Positions 1 to 7,230 of a DNA stretch of 8,892 bases are shown here, in pieces (position 1 is the first letter of the stretch; the number at the start of each line of letters is the position of its first letter). Origin of the DNA: an uncultured Erysipelotrichaceae bacterium (lineage in GTDB: Bacteria; Bacillota_I; Bacilli_A; RF39; UBA660). The notes below the pieces were generated by a model. The model did no database searches, had not been told where the DNA came from, and worked only from the letters and a program-made list of their open reading frames with translations. Made by a program: the position numbers and the translations under genes. The stretch covers positions 1-8,892 of the forward strand of contig CACZOV010000071.1 of the NCBI GenBank assembly GCA_902782915.1. Reading direction: 5' to 3'.

Positions 1-710
1 AATACTTCTAAATTGCTTAAAACTATTAAATGAAGAATATCTGTATAATCTCTAATATTACCTTCTAAATCAGGATTATTTTTTCTCCATTCACCAGCAG
101 TCATACCAAATAAAGCAACATTTATTACATCTGCTTCGCTGGCATAAACAAATCGTTTTTGTTTTTCTGTAAGTTTAGGCACAATGTTCTCTTTAATGCT
201 ATCAGTATGTATTCTATAATTAGTTTTAGATAGACTTCTTCTAACAGACCATTCTATCTTTTCTTGATAACTTTCATTATATTTTAATCTCTTAAATTCC
301 TTTATTAAATATATTTTAAATAAATTGTCAATCCAGGAAGCAAATTCTAAAGCAATATCAGAATGTGCAAAGGTTCCAATACTATATTTACCTTTACTAT
401 ATGTCATTCCGATAGCATTTACTTCTGTACACCATCTGCTTGGTGTCATTGTAAAAGACCTTTTAGGTGCTTCACTTTTAATTAGGCTGAATTCCGCCGA
501 ATTAAAATTTTCATTACTTAATTTTTCCCATAAACCTAAAAATTCTATTGTATCATAATTGCTTAACCATTTTTTTATTACGTCTGATGGATCATTTGGA
601 TTTTTATATCTTGCTAAGTCAGTTAATGAAATATAATCCTCATCATTAATTCTCATTACTCTAATTTCATTTTCATTTACATTCAGAATAGTTGTAATTT
701 TATCATTCAT
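1..710 (-). CDS. KilA-N domain protein, C-terminus cut by left edge
   Basis: An open frame runs from the ATG at 708-710 to the left edge without a stop, giving 236 residues; the C-terminus lies outside the window. AAGGAG at 721-726, 10 bases upstream, fixes the start. The visible protein looks like the KilA-N family, a DNA-binding domain common in phages, large DNA viruses and bacterial accessory genes. Landmarks are DYISLTDLARYKN (about residues 25-37), DVIKKWLSNYDTIEFLGLWE (about 43-62), a GTFAHSDIALEFASWI block near 110-125 and FKIYLIKEFKRLK near 129-141. The role is probably DNA binding or regulation; the target is unknown. The gene is separated from the polysaccharide operon by a terminator and has its own upstream region with tandem Spo0A-type boxes. 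Hand-counted rows of this gene have more G+C (20 and 23 of 60 bases) than the glycan genes. Family call fairly sure; function unknown. Confidence 0.5.
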   Translation of the reverse strand, partial: MNDKITTILNVNENEIRVMRINDEDYISLTDLARYKNPNDPSDVIKKWLSNYDTIEFLGLWEKLSNENFNSAEFSLIKSEAPKRSFTMTPSRWCTEVNAIGMTYSKGKYSIGTFAHSDIALEFASWIDNLFKIYLIKEFKRLKYNESYQEKIEWSVRRSLSKTNYRIHTDSIKENIVPKLTEKQKRFVYASEADVINVALFGMTAGEWRKNNPDLEGNIRDYTDILHLIVLSNLEV

Positions 711-720
711 AATTTTAGTT

Positions 721-726
721 CTCCTT
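721..726 (-). promoter_or_regulatory. Ribosome binding site of the KilA-N gene
   Basis: AAGGAG on the minus strand, 10 bases before the ATG at 710. It supports the start chosen for the KilA-N gene. Confidence 0.5.
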
Positions 727-747
727 CAAGTTATGTATAATAACATG

Positions 748-760
748 ATTATATATTATA
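748..760 (-). promoter_or_regulatory. Candidate -10 elements of the KilA-N promoter
   Basis: Two perfect TATAAT hexamers lie on the minus strand at 755-760 and 748-753, 38 to 50 bases upstream of the KilA-N ATG. No TTGACA-like hexamer sits 16-18 bases upstream of either. The -35 region of the first is occupied by the tandem TTCGACA boxes (764-780). This suggests a factor-dependent or factor-repressed promoter, but TATAAT arises easily in such AT-rich DNA. Confidence 0.5.
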
Positions 761-763
761 ATT

Positions 764-780
764 TGTCGAATTTTGTCGAA
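764..780 (-). promoter_or_regulatory. Tandem Spo0A-type (0A) boxes
   Basis: TGTCGAA occurs at 764-770 and again at 774-780 on the plus strand (TTCGACA reading toward the KilA-N gene). The two are in exact 10-bp register, one helical turn. TGTCGAA is the established 0A box bound by the sporulation regulator Spo0A, and the tandem arrangement resembles the abrB control region of Bacillus subtilis. The boxes end 3 bp upstream of a TATAAT hexamer, so they overlap the -35 region. What is seen is the repeat; Spo0A binding is inference. A direct-repeat operator for another regulator is the main alternative. Confidence 0.5.
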
Positions 781-790
781 AAAATATTTT

Positions 791-819
791 TATGAAAAAA
801 GTGACAAACTGTCACTTCT
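791..819 (-). terminator. Intrinsic terminator of the polysaccharide operon
   Basis: On the minus strand, 3 bases after the ugd stop codon, a 10-bp stem (810-819 with 797-806, including one G-U pair) closes a 3-base GTT loop. The core pairing is AAGTGACA with TGTCACTT. The descending arm runs into a T-run (795-800). No T-run follows on the plus strand, so it works for minus-strand transcripts only. It separates the operon from the KilA-N unit. Confidence 0.5.
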
Positions 820-822
820 AAA

Positions 823-1989
823 TTAATCTCTACTATATAGATCTCTTGTATACACTTTATTTTGTATTTTTTTAGTATTCTCATCTAATCTATTTACTAG
901 AACTACATCACTTATACTTGAAAATTCATTAAAATCTTTAACAACTGGACATTCATTAAAGAAAGAATCTTTTAAAGTTGGTTCATAAATTACTACTTTT
1001 ACATTGTTTTTCTTAAGTCTATCGATTATTCCTTGAATAGCACTGGCTCTGAAGTTATCACTATTAGTTTTCATAGTCAATCTATATATTCCAACTACTT
1101 TAGGATTCTTCTTTAAGATCATACTCGTAATATGATCTTTTCTTGTATCATTTGATTTAACAATTGCTTCAATTAAATTTTGTGGAACATCTTTATAATT
1201 TGCAAGTAATTGTTTTGTATCTTTAGGAAGACAATATCCTCCATATCCAAATGATGGGTTATTATAATGACTTCCAATTCTTGGATCTAAAGATACCCCT
1301 TCAATAATATCTTTAGTATTAAGACCTTTTAATTCTGCATAAGTATCAAGTTCATTAAAGAAAGATACTCGAAGTGCAAGATATGTATTTGCAAATAATT
1401 TAACAGCTTCTGCTTCTGTTGAATTCATATAACGAACTTCAATATCTTTTTTTAAAGCACCTTTCTTTAATAGTTCAGCAAATTCATGAGCCTTATCGCT
1501 ATTTTCTCCAACAATAATACGAGATGGATATAAATTATCATATAAAGCTTGACCTTCTCTTAAAAATTCTGGAGAAAAGAAAATATTATCTAATTCATAT
1601 TTTTCTTTTACATTTTTAATAAAGCCAACTGGTATAGTTGATTTAACTACCATAGTTGTATCTATTCCCATACTTTTTACTTTCTTAATGATATCTTCAA
1701 CACTAGATGTATCAAAATAATTTTTTTCGTCATCATAATTAGTTGGTGTTGAAATAATAATAAATTTTGCATCAGTAAACGCTTCTTTATAATCTAAAGT
1801 TGCTCTTAAATTTAAATCCTTCTCTTTAAAATATTTCTCAATATAAAGATCCTTTATAGGTGATATACGATTATTAATCATATCAACTTTTTCTTTTATT
1901 ATATCAAGTGCTACTACTTCATTATTAACACTTAATAAAGTTGCAAGTGATAATCCTACATATCCTGTCCCTGCTACTGCTATTTTCAT
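823..1989 (-). CDS. ugd: UDP-glucose 6-dehydrogenase
   Basis: Cytosolic enzyme that oxidises UDP-glucose twice with NAD+ to UDP-glucuronate, a precursor for acidic capsules. The 388-residue product matches the compact enterobacterial Ugd class in length and closely in sequence. Visible features are the N-terminal Rossmann motif GTGYVG (7-12), STPTNYD (80-86), KSTIPVG (116-122), SPEFLREG (139-146), the catalytic-region lysine in KLFANTYLA (Lys197), and the active-site block GYGGYCLPKDTK (248-259) with nucleophile Cys253 and Asp257. The C-terminal UDP-binding part has GIYRLTMK and FRAS. All key residues appear intact. An in-frame TTG at 2001 could lengthen it by four residues, but that TTG overlaps the GGAGAG ribosome binding site, so the ATG at 1989 is preferred. 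It is last in the operon, has its own promoter and precedes a terminator. Rows counted here (19 and 20 G+C of 60) are less AT-rich than the upstream glycan genes. Confidence 0.5.
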   Translation of the reverse strand: MKIAVAGTGYVGLSLATLLSVNNEVVALDIIKEKVDMINNRISPIKDLYIEKYFKEKDLNLRATLDYKEAFTDAKFIIISTPTNYDDEKNYFDTSSVEDIIKKVKSMGIDTTMVVKSTIPVGFIKNVKEKYELDNIFFSPEFLREGQALYDNLYPSRIIVGENSDKAHEFAELLKKGALKKDIEVRYMNSTEAEAVKLFANTYLALRVSFFNELDTYAELKGLNTKDIIEGVSLDPRIGSHYNNPSFGYGGYCLPKDTKQLLANYKDVPQNLIEAIVKSNDTRKDHITSMILKKNPKVVGIYRLTMKTNSDNFRASAIQGIIDRLKKNNVKVVIYEPTLKDSFFNECPVVKDFNEFSSISDVVLVNRLDENTKKIQNKVYTRDLYSRD

Positions 1990-1993
1990 ACTA

Positions 1994-1999
1994 CTCTCC
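1994..1999 (-). promoter_or_regulatory. Ribosome binding site that decides the ugd start
   Basis: GGAGAG on the minus strand, with GGAG 6 bases before the ATG at 1989. Its first G is the last base of the alternative TTG (1999-2001), which has no comparable site upstream. The ATG is therefore the likely true start. Confidence 0.5.
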
Positions 2000-2021
2000 A
2001 ATCAATTAAATTTACTTGTAT

Positions 2022-2050
2022 AGTATATAATATAAATTAACATTTTTCAA
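2022..2050 (-). promoter_or_regulatory. Sigma-A-type promoter for ugd
   Basis: On the minus strand, TTGAAA (2045-2050) is followed after exactly 17 bases by TATACT (2022-2027). Each hexamer is one or two bases off consensus. Transcription would begin near 2015, giving a leader of roughly 25 bases before the ugd ATG. It lies in the 98-base gap between the SDR gene and ugd, the longest gap in the operon, and would allow ugd expression independent of the upstream genes. No terminator is visible after the SDR gene, so readthrough is also likely. Confidence 0.5.
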
Positions 2051-2087
2051 ATTACATAACCAAAATAATTTAATCTTCTATTTATAT

Positions 2088-2921
2088 TTATTTATTTATA
2101 TTTATTGTCCCTGACCCACCTGTAATATATAAAGTATCACCTACTATATATCTACCAATATCACTTACCATATAAACTGCCCAATTTGCAATTTCTTCAG
2201 GAGTCGCCATTCTTCCACTTGGATTATACCGCCAATCTAAATTTTTATTATTTTTTTCTGTAATCATATTTGTATTAGTAGGTCCTGGAGCAATACTATT
2301 AACAACAATATCATATTTTATACAATCATCGGCAAGACCTAACGTTAATCCCTTTATGCCCCATTTTGATATCTCATATGGTGTCCAAGCAGGTTTCAAC
2401 GCTGATGCTGAACTAACATTTAAAATATTCCCCTTAATTTTATTATTTTTCATATATATTGCTATTTTCTGACTTAGAAAATATACTGATTTTAAATTAA
2501 CATCCATTACCGCATCATATTCTTGATAGGTGTTGTTCCAAAAATCTAACTGTCCATGCCTTCCCGCACTATTAACAAGAATATCTATTTTTCCATTCCA
2601 TACCTTTGCTAATTCAACAGCTTCTGATATTTTTTCTTCATAAGTATTAAATTCATATAAGTTCCATACAATATATTTTGCAAACTCAAAACCTATTTTT
2701 TCTACTTCTTTTTTCAATTTTTCTTCGTTTGTTCCAATAAGTATTACCTTACAACCACATTTAGCAAAACTTTCAGCAATGCTTGCACCAATACCACTAG
2801 AACCTCCGCTAATAAGAGCTATTTTATTTTTTAACAATTCATTTTCGACTAACGGCATATTAATTTGAACTACTTTTTTTATACCTAAAACACTTATAAT
2901 TTTTTTTAAAATTTTTTTCAT
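2088..2921 (-). CDS. Short-chain dehydrogenase/reductase (SDR), substrate unknown
   Basis: NAD(P)-dependent oxidoreductase of the classical SDR superfamily, 277 residues. Seen are the cofactor loop SGGSSGIG (38-45), NSAG (117-120), Asn142 in VNLKS, the Ser170/Ser171 pair in NVSSAS, the catalytic Tyr182 and Lys186 in YEISK, and the C-terminal GDTLYITGG typical of FabG-like members. All catalytic residues are present. Unlike most classical SDRs it has about 33 extra N-terminal residues, beginning with a Lys/Ile/Leu-rich stretch that could form an amphipathic helix; an internal start at Met22 has no visible ribosome binding site. The start lies only 3 bases past the stop of the MenD-like gene, with a weak AAAAGG site, so translational coupling is likely. 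The pairing suggests it reduces the keto product of that enzyme, which is inference. SDR assignment is sure; substrate is not known. Confidence 0.5.
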   Translation of the reverse strand: MKKILKKIISVLGIKKVVQINMPLVENELLKNKIALISGGSSGIGASIAESFAKCGCKVILIGTNEEKLKKEVEKIGFEFAKYIVWNLYEFNTYEEKISEAVELAKVWNGKIDILVNSAGRHGQLDFWNNTYQEYDAVMDVNLKSVYFLSQKIAIYMKNNKIKGNILNVSSASALKPAWTPYEISKWGIKGLTLGLADDCIKYDIVVNSIAPGPTNTNMITEKNNKNLDWRYNPSGRMATPEEIANWAVYMVSDIGRYIVGDTLYITGGSGTININK

Positions 2922-2924
2922 ATA

Positions 2925-4685
2925 TTACCTTTTCATTTTATCATGCATCTTCATAACAGATGATAATTGTTTATCATTTAATAAATTTTTTGCAACTTTT
3001 TTTAATTTCTTTTTTAAATTTTCTGGTTGATTTTTATCATAATTTTTTTTGGTATTACTAGCATCTTCTTCCATATTAGTAAATACCTCGATAAAAATAG
3101 GTTTTTTTGATGAGGAAATGAATTCTGGTAAAACTTTTTCAAATTCTTCTTTACTTTTAACTGCATAATATTTATAACCTAATGATTTTATCCATCCCTC
3201 AGCAACTTTAGTATGGGCAGCGCAAATATAATTATTAATTGTTGGAATTTTTTCTTTTCCCATAAAGAAATGAAATTCTGATCCACCACCATTATTAAGT
3301 AACACTATTCTAACATTATCATGAACATTTTTAATGCCTGCAGCATTCATGTCATAAAAGAAGCTTAAATCTCCTATCAAACAAAATGCCAATTCTTTAG
3401 TTCCATTTGATTGTCCCATAAAAGTAGATAAACATCCATCTATTCCCAAAGCTCCAACATTACTATAAACTTTTATTGATTTATCTAATTTAAAAAATTG
3501 CATTACTCTAGTCGAATTCAAAATAGCCAAGTGTAAAATAGAATTCTTAGGTATCTTTTCTGCTAATTTAGAAGCAACATATAAATTAGAAAACTTTTCT
3601 AGATCTAATTTAATATTGTTTAACAAATCATGCCAACTATTATAATAATCCAGAGTGTTCTCATTCTCATCACTATATTTTACTATTTTTTCAAAGAAGT
3701 GAGATGCACTACATTCAAAAACAGTGTCTAAACATTTAAAAGTATCTCTAGGTCTACCTCCTTCATCAATAGTCCAGTGAACAACTTTTAAATAATTTTT
3801 TCTTATAAAAGGTTTTAGATGATATGATGAAACATTATTTCCACAAGATATAACTAAATCAGGTAATAAATCATCTGTTAAATAATCTTTTCTCATTTCA
3901 GTAATAGGATATGTGTTCAATGTACCTTGGCATTGTATATTAGAAATACATTCAGATGAAATAAGACAATTATACGTTTTAAAAAACTTTTCTATATTGG
4001 CAACATCAGATTCAGATAATTTACTATTTTCACCAACCACAACTAATATTTTTTTTAACTTACTTAGTTTATTGCAAATTCCTTTCCAAATTTCTTCTTC
4101 AGAGTTTTCTTTTACTAAATTAATTTTACTAACTTGTGGCAAATCTATTTTTTCATAAATTCCTGTATTACCTATAATTGGAATATTAATATGAACTGGT
4201 CCTGAACCATGATGATTTAATTCAAATAATGTTTCTCTAATTAGCCTAGAACAATACCATTCTTCATTACTATTGCTAACAATAGGCAGATCAACCTCTT
4301 TCTTACATACAGATTTAAAGATATCCATTTGATTTATTTTTTGGGTTTCTATTTGACCTTCAAAGTAAGGATTTTTATCAGCAGTTATAGCAATGATTGG
4401 CACATTTTGATAATATGCTTCAGTAAGTCCAGGTAAATAATTACTAACCGCTGTTCCTGAAGTACAAACACAAGCAACTGGCTTATTTAATGATTGAGAT
4501 AAACCCATTCCAAAGTAGACTGAACTTCTTTCATCTACAACAGAGTAACAATGAAAATAACCATCATTTTCTATTGAATGTATAATTGGAATATCACTTC
4601 CACCTGGAGATAAAACTATATCTTGAATATTATAACTTTTCAAAGCCGAAATTAGTAATTGAACACTTTTTATATTTGAATACAT
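2925..4685 (-). CDS. MenD-like thiamine-diphosphate-dependent enzyme, probably not menaquinone synthesis
   Basis: 586-residue three-domain ThDP enzyme most like MenD (SEPHCHC synthase). Seen are the ThDP-activating glutamate in DERS (Glu52), TSGTAV (75-80), ITAD (100-103), SNVGALGIDG (408-417), which mirrors the MenD segment SNRGASGIDG, and the ThDP/Mg motif GDLSFFYDMN (438-447) ending in NN (464-465). ThDP chemistry should be intact. Positions that in MenD carry substrate-binding arginines look changed: the SRS triad after PG is GSD here (29-31), and the Arg of SNRG is Val410. About 40 Lys/Asn-rich residues follow the catalytic region. AGGAG (4696-4700) lies in the last codons of the flippase gene, and the gap is 7 bases. 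It sits in a glycan operon beside an SDR, with no men genes in view. Likely role: decarboxylation of a 2-oxo acid with carboligation to a sugar or other acceptor. Substrate unknown. Confidence 0.5.
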   Translation of the reverse strand: MYSNIKSVQLLISALKSYNIQDIVLSPGGSDIPIIHSIENDGYFHCYSVVDERSSVYFGMGLSQSLNKPVACVCTSGTAVSNYLPGLTEAYYQNVPIIAITADKNPYFEGQIETQKINQMDIFKSVCKKEVDLPIVSNSNEEWYCSRLIRETLFELNHHGSGPVHINIPIIGNTGIYEKIDLPQVSKINLVKENSEEEIWKGICNKLSKLKKILVVVGENSKLSESDVANIEKFFKTYNCLISSECISNIQCQGTLNTYPITEMRKDYLTDDLLPDLVISCGNNVSSYHLKPFIRKNYLKVVHWTIDEGGRPRDTFKCLDTVFECSASHFFEKIVKYSDENENTLDYYNSWHDLLNNIKLDLEKFSNLYVASKLAEKIPKNSILHLAILNSTRVMQFFKLDKSIKVYSNVGALGIDGCLSTFMGQSNGTKELAFCLIGDLSFFYDMNAAGIKNVHDNVRIVLLNNGGGSEFHFFMGKEKIPTINNYICAAHTKVAEGWIKSLGYKYYAVKSKEEFEKVLPEFISSSKKPIFIEVFTNMEEDASNTKKNYDKNQPENLKKKLKKVAKNLLNDKQLSSVMKMHDKMKR

Positions 4686-4692
4686 TTAAACA

Positions 4693-6138
4693 TCACTCCT
4701 TTTTTAATACTTTATTTAATGCATCTATAAAATACTTTCGTTTAATAATTAATATTATAAATAATATAGATATGATAAGATATCTAATCGTTATAAACTT
4801 ATATGTACAAGTTATAATTAACATAAACATTATTAGAAAAATAGAACAAAACATAATAAATTTAATATCATAAATATTTTTTATATTAGGTAATTTATCT
4901 TTGATAATTTTTTTATGAAACCAATAATGAGCAATTGCTGATATAATATAACAAATTAATGTTGTATATCCTGCAGCTAGATAACCGAATTTTTTAATGC
5001 AAAAATAATTCAAAACTATATTTAAAATAGCCGCAATACATGATGATATCATTGTAAACTTAGTTTTTTCATAATAAAATTCTATATTACCAAATAAAGG
5101 ATATAAAAACATAAAATACACAGATGTTGCAACTGGTGGTATTACCCAAATTGCCTCTTGATATTCGCGAGCTGCAAATACAGAAATTATTTCTGGTCCA
5201 AACAACATAGAAATAATACATAAAACGGAAACTAATAATAATAAAGAATTTGAAGTTGATTTTACTTTAGAAAAATCATTGGCTTTTATCGTTTTATAAG
5301 TGTATGGTATATATGAATTATTAATAGCAGTTGTTATAATAGTCATCATCATAGAAATACTGTATGCAACAGAATAAATAGCTGCTTCACTTTTTCCTAC
5401 CATATTATTAATCATAATACGATCCATTTGATTTAAAAAAGTAAGTGCTAAATAATGTGGCAATAATGGAATATTCATTTTTAAAGCAAATGACCAAAAT
5501 TCTTTAACAAAAAACTTTTTACCAACAAAATAATTATAAATATAAAAAATTAAACCAATTAGTGTCTTTACACCAACAAAACCTAAAACTAATCCAAATG
5601 CCTTATTAGAAAATGTTGAAATACCTACAATGGATAATATAGGACTAATTATAGATGAAATAATTGATATTATTGTAAATTTTTTATAATTATAATCATA
5701 TCTTTCGTTAGCAGCCCAAAAATTATATGCTGGAACAAATAATATTTCAAAAAAAATTGCTATCATATATATGTTTGATAGTGTTATAAATCTAGAAAAT
5801 GTTCCTTTAAACAAAAGATAAATGCCGAATATAAATATTGTTAAAGTAGTAGTTAAGCTTTGCATAGAAGATATATATTGTTTTCTCCGACTAGGATATT
5901 TCATTATACCATTATTAAAAGCACCATAAAACAGATTTAATGTAGCAAAAACAATTATTATATTATACCAGGACTGATAAATTGTATACTCAGAATACTC
6001 TGCTGGAGTTAATAATCTAGTAAAAATTGGAGTAAACAAAAGCATTAAACCTTTTTGTAAAGCACTGCAAATTGCATACCATATAGATGATCTGACAGCA
6101 GTTGACATATTTTTATATTTTTTTAATAATTTTTTCAT
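4693..6138 (-). CDS. Wzx-type polysaccharide flippase
   Basis: Integral membrane protein of 481 residues in the polysaccharide-transport (MOP/MATE-like) superfamily, which moves undecaprenyl-linked repeat units across the cytoplasmic membrane. Seen are an N-terminal block with the family-typical pattern LFTPIFTRLLTPAEYSEY (about 34-51) and roughly a dozen hydrophobic spans (for example near 57-75, 95-112, 121-140, 154-173, 180-203, 225-236, 256-272, 297-322, 330-350, 362-381, 386-404 and 425-465). The centre has a charged segment with LNQMDRIMINNMVG (about 235-248), as in Wzx and PST transporters. The length is normal for the family. The start is the ATG at 6138, preceded by GGTGAT, 14 bases after the ATP-grasp stop. 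Downstream it nearly abuts the MenD-like gene. Substrate specificity cannot be read from the sequence. This is among the most AT-rich genes here (one row has 9 G+C of 60). Confidence 0.5.
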   Translation of the reverse strand: MKKLLKKYKNMSTAVRSSIWYAICSALQKGLMLLFTPIFTRLLTPAEYSEYTIYQSWYNIIIVFATLNLFYGAFNNGIMKYPSRRKQYISSMQSLTTTLTIFIFGIYLLFKGTFSRFITLSNIYMIAIFFEILFVPAYNFWAANERYDYNYKKFTIISIISSIISPILSIVGISTFSNKAFGLVLGFVGVKTLIGLIFYIYNYFVGKKFFVKEFWSFALKMNIPLLPHYLALTFLNQMDRIMINNMVGKSEAAIYSVAYSISMMMTIITTAINNSYIPYTYKTIKANDFSKVKSTSNSLLLLVSVLCIISMLFGPEIISVFAAREYQEAIWVIPPVATSVYFMFLYPLFGNIEFYYEKTKFTMISSCIAAILNIVLNYFCIKKFGYLAAGYTTLICYIISAIAHYWFHKKIIKDKLPNIKNIYDIKFIMFCSIFLIMFMLIITCTYKFITIRYLIISILFIILIIKRKYFIDALNKVLKKE

Positions 6139-6152
6139 ATAATATCACCGCT

Positions 6153-7211
6153 CTATTTCATTTTCTTAATTTCATCTAATAAAGGCATATAATTTACTGA
6201 TCTTTGAGCAAATATAGGTCCACATACCATTTGAGTTTGAACAATACCGGGTACAATTGAATTAAATTCAATACAAACAATATCACCTTTATCATCAATT
6301 GTAATATCCCAACCAATAATTTTATGATGTAAAAAGTTTAAATGTTCCTTTTTAACAGAATCAATTATTTTTTCAAAATTTGGTACTTTTCCTTCTATAT
6401 TCTTACCAAATATATCACTATAAATCTGACAATCATCGGGTGAAATAGCCAATCCTACTAAATTTCCTTTTTCATCAAGAGCAACTATTCTTGGTTTTTT
6501 TTTGCCATATCCTAAATGATCACAAAACGCCCCCGGAGCACCTATTCTTAACACTGATCCCAAAATATAGCAAACACCATCTAATAATAAAGAAGTCACT
6601 CTAATAATATTTACAGAGGAAGAATTTAAATTATCAAGAAATTGATGTTGTTTTATTAATTCTTGAATAACAAAATTATTTTGAAATTTATCAATTTGTT
6701 GAATAAAATCTTTATTCTCTACCAATTTAACACCACGTCCATGACCTTCACCTAAAGATTTTTTAAAAACAAGTTTATCATATCCTTTTATTTTTTTATA
6801 AGCTTCATCTTTTGTTATATATTTAAATTCACTATCATAAAAATTACCATTTATGCATCTTACTACAGCTTTTGGAAATTTAAAGTTTTTAGCAAATTTT
6901 TCTTGATAATTTTTATCTGTAAAATAACTATATTTATGCCTTAACCCAAATAAACCATAATTTACATCATTTAATTTTGGCAATATTTCATTTTGAAATA
7001 TACTATCAGATAAAAAATATGAATAATCACAATTATCAAAATTAAAATACATCTTCTTCATAATTCGTAATATATTTCTATTTTTTTTGTTGACCTTATT
7101 TTTTTCTTCTTTTGTTAATTTAGTATTTATATTTGACAACATTTTTTTTTCTTCTTTATAGCAATTAATTTTATATTTTATTGATATTAGTTTAGTTAAT
7201 ATTTTTTCCAT
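6153..7211 (-). CDS. ATP-grasp protein of the sugar-transfer-associated type
   Basis: 352-residue cytosolic protein resembling the ATP-grasp family found in polysaccharide loci (sugar-transfer-associated ATP-grasp). Members have the carboxylate-amine/thiol ligase fold, but most lack a proven reaction. Seen are a Lys-rich N-terminal region (1-55), an ATP-binding lysine and glycine loop in FKKSLGEGHGRGV (149-161), Glu184 in QELI, SVNIIRV (199-205), GAPGAFCDHLGYG (224-236), and the metal-binding end with GWDI (300-303) and IEFNS (314-318, Glu315 and Asn317). The catalytic elements appear complete. AAAGG lies about 10 bases before the ATG. A 55-base gap separates it from the pyruvyltransferase gene. 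Given Ugd in the same operon, attaching an amine or amino acid to a uronic acid carboxyl is a reasonable guess, not shown. Codons 20-24 contain an A9 run. Family fairly sure; reaction unknown. Confidence 0.5.
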   Translation of the reverse strand: MEKILTKLISIKYKINCYKEEKKMLSNINTKLTKEEKNKVNKKNRNILRIMKKMYFNFDNCDYSYFLSDSIFQNEILPKLNDVNYGLFGLRHKYSYFTDKNYQEKFAKNFKFPKAVVRCINGNFYDSEFKYITKDEAYKKIKGYDKLVFKKSLGEGHGRGVKLVENKDFIQQIDKFQNNFVIQELIKQHQFLDNLNSSSVNIIRVTSLLLDGVCYILGSVLRIGAPGAFCDHLGYGKKKPRIVALDEKGNLVGLAISPDDCQIYSDIFGKNIEGKVPNFEKIIDSVKKEHLNFLHHKIIGWDITIDDKGDIVCIEFNSIVPGIVQTQMVCGPIFAQRSVNYMPLLDEIKKMK

Positions 7212-7230
7212 TTTTGTACAACCTTTCTTG

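Noticed and set aside
325..558. Plus-strand open frame of 77 codons
   Set aside because: It lies antisense within the KilA-N gene, whose frame gives a recognisable protein; no ribosome binding site and no family resemblance.
1990..2001. TTG start adding four residues to ugd
   Set aside because: It overlaps the ribosome binding site of the ATG at 1989, and the ATG start gives the 388-residue length typical of this class.
2081..2105. TTTATATTTATTTATTTATA-type repeat at the end of the SDR gene
   Set aside because: Low-complexity AT sequence around the stop codon, with imperfect repetition and no sign of function.
3913..4158. Plus-strand open frame of 81 codons
   Set aside because: Antisense to the MenD-like gene, with no recognisable protein; a shadow of that gene's composition.
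2925..4685. Annotation as menD of menaquinone synthesis
   Set aside because: Substrate arginines appear replaced, no other men genes are visible, and the setting is a polysaccharide operon. Overall similarity alone does not carry the function.
4586..4873. Plus-strand open frame of 95 codons across the junction of the MenD-like and flippase genes
   Set aside because: Antisense to two clear genes; its Ile/Asn-rich translation is what reversed AT-rich membrane-protein coding gives.
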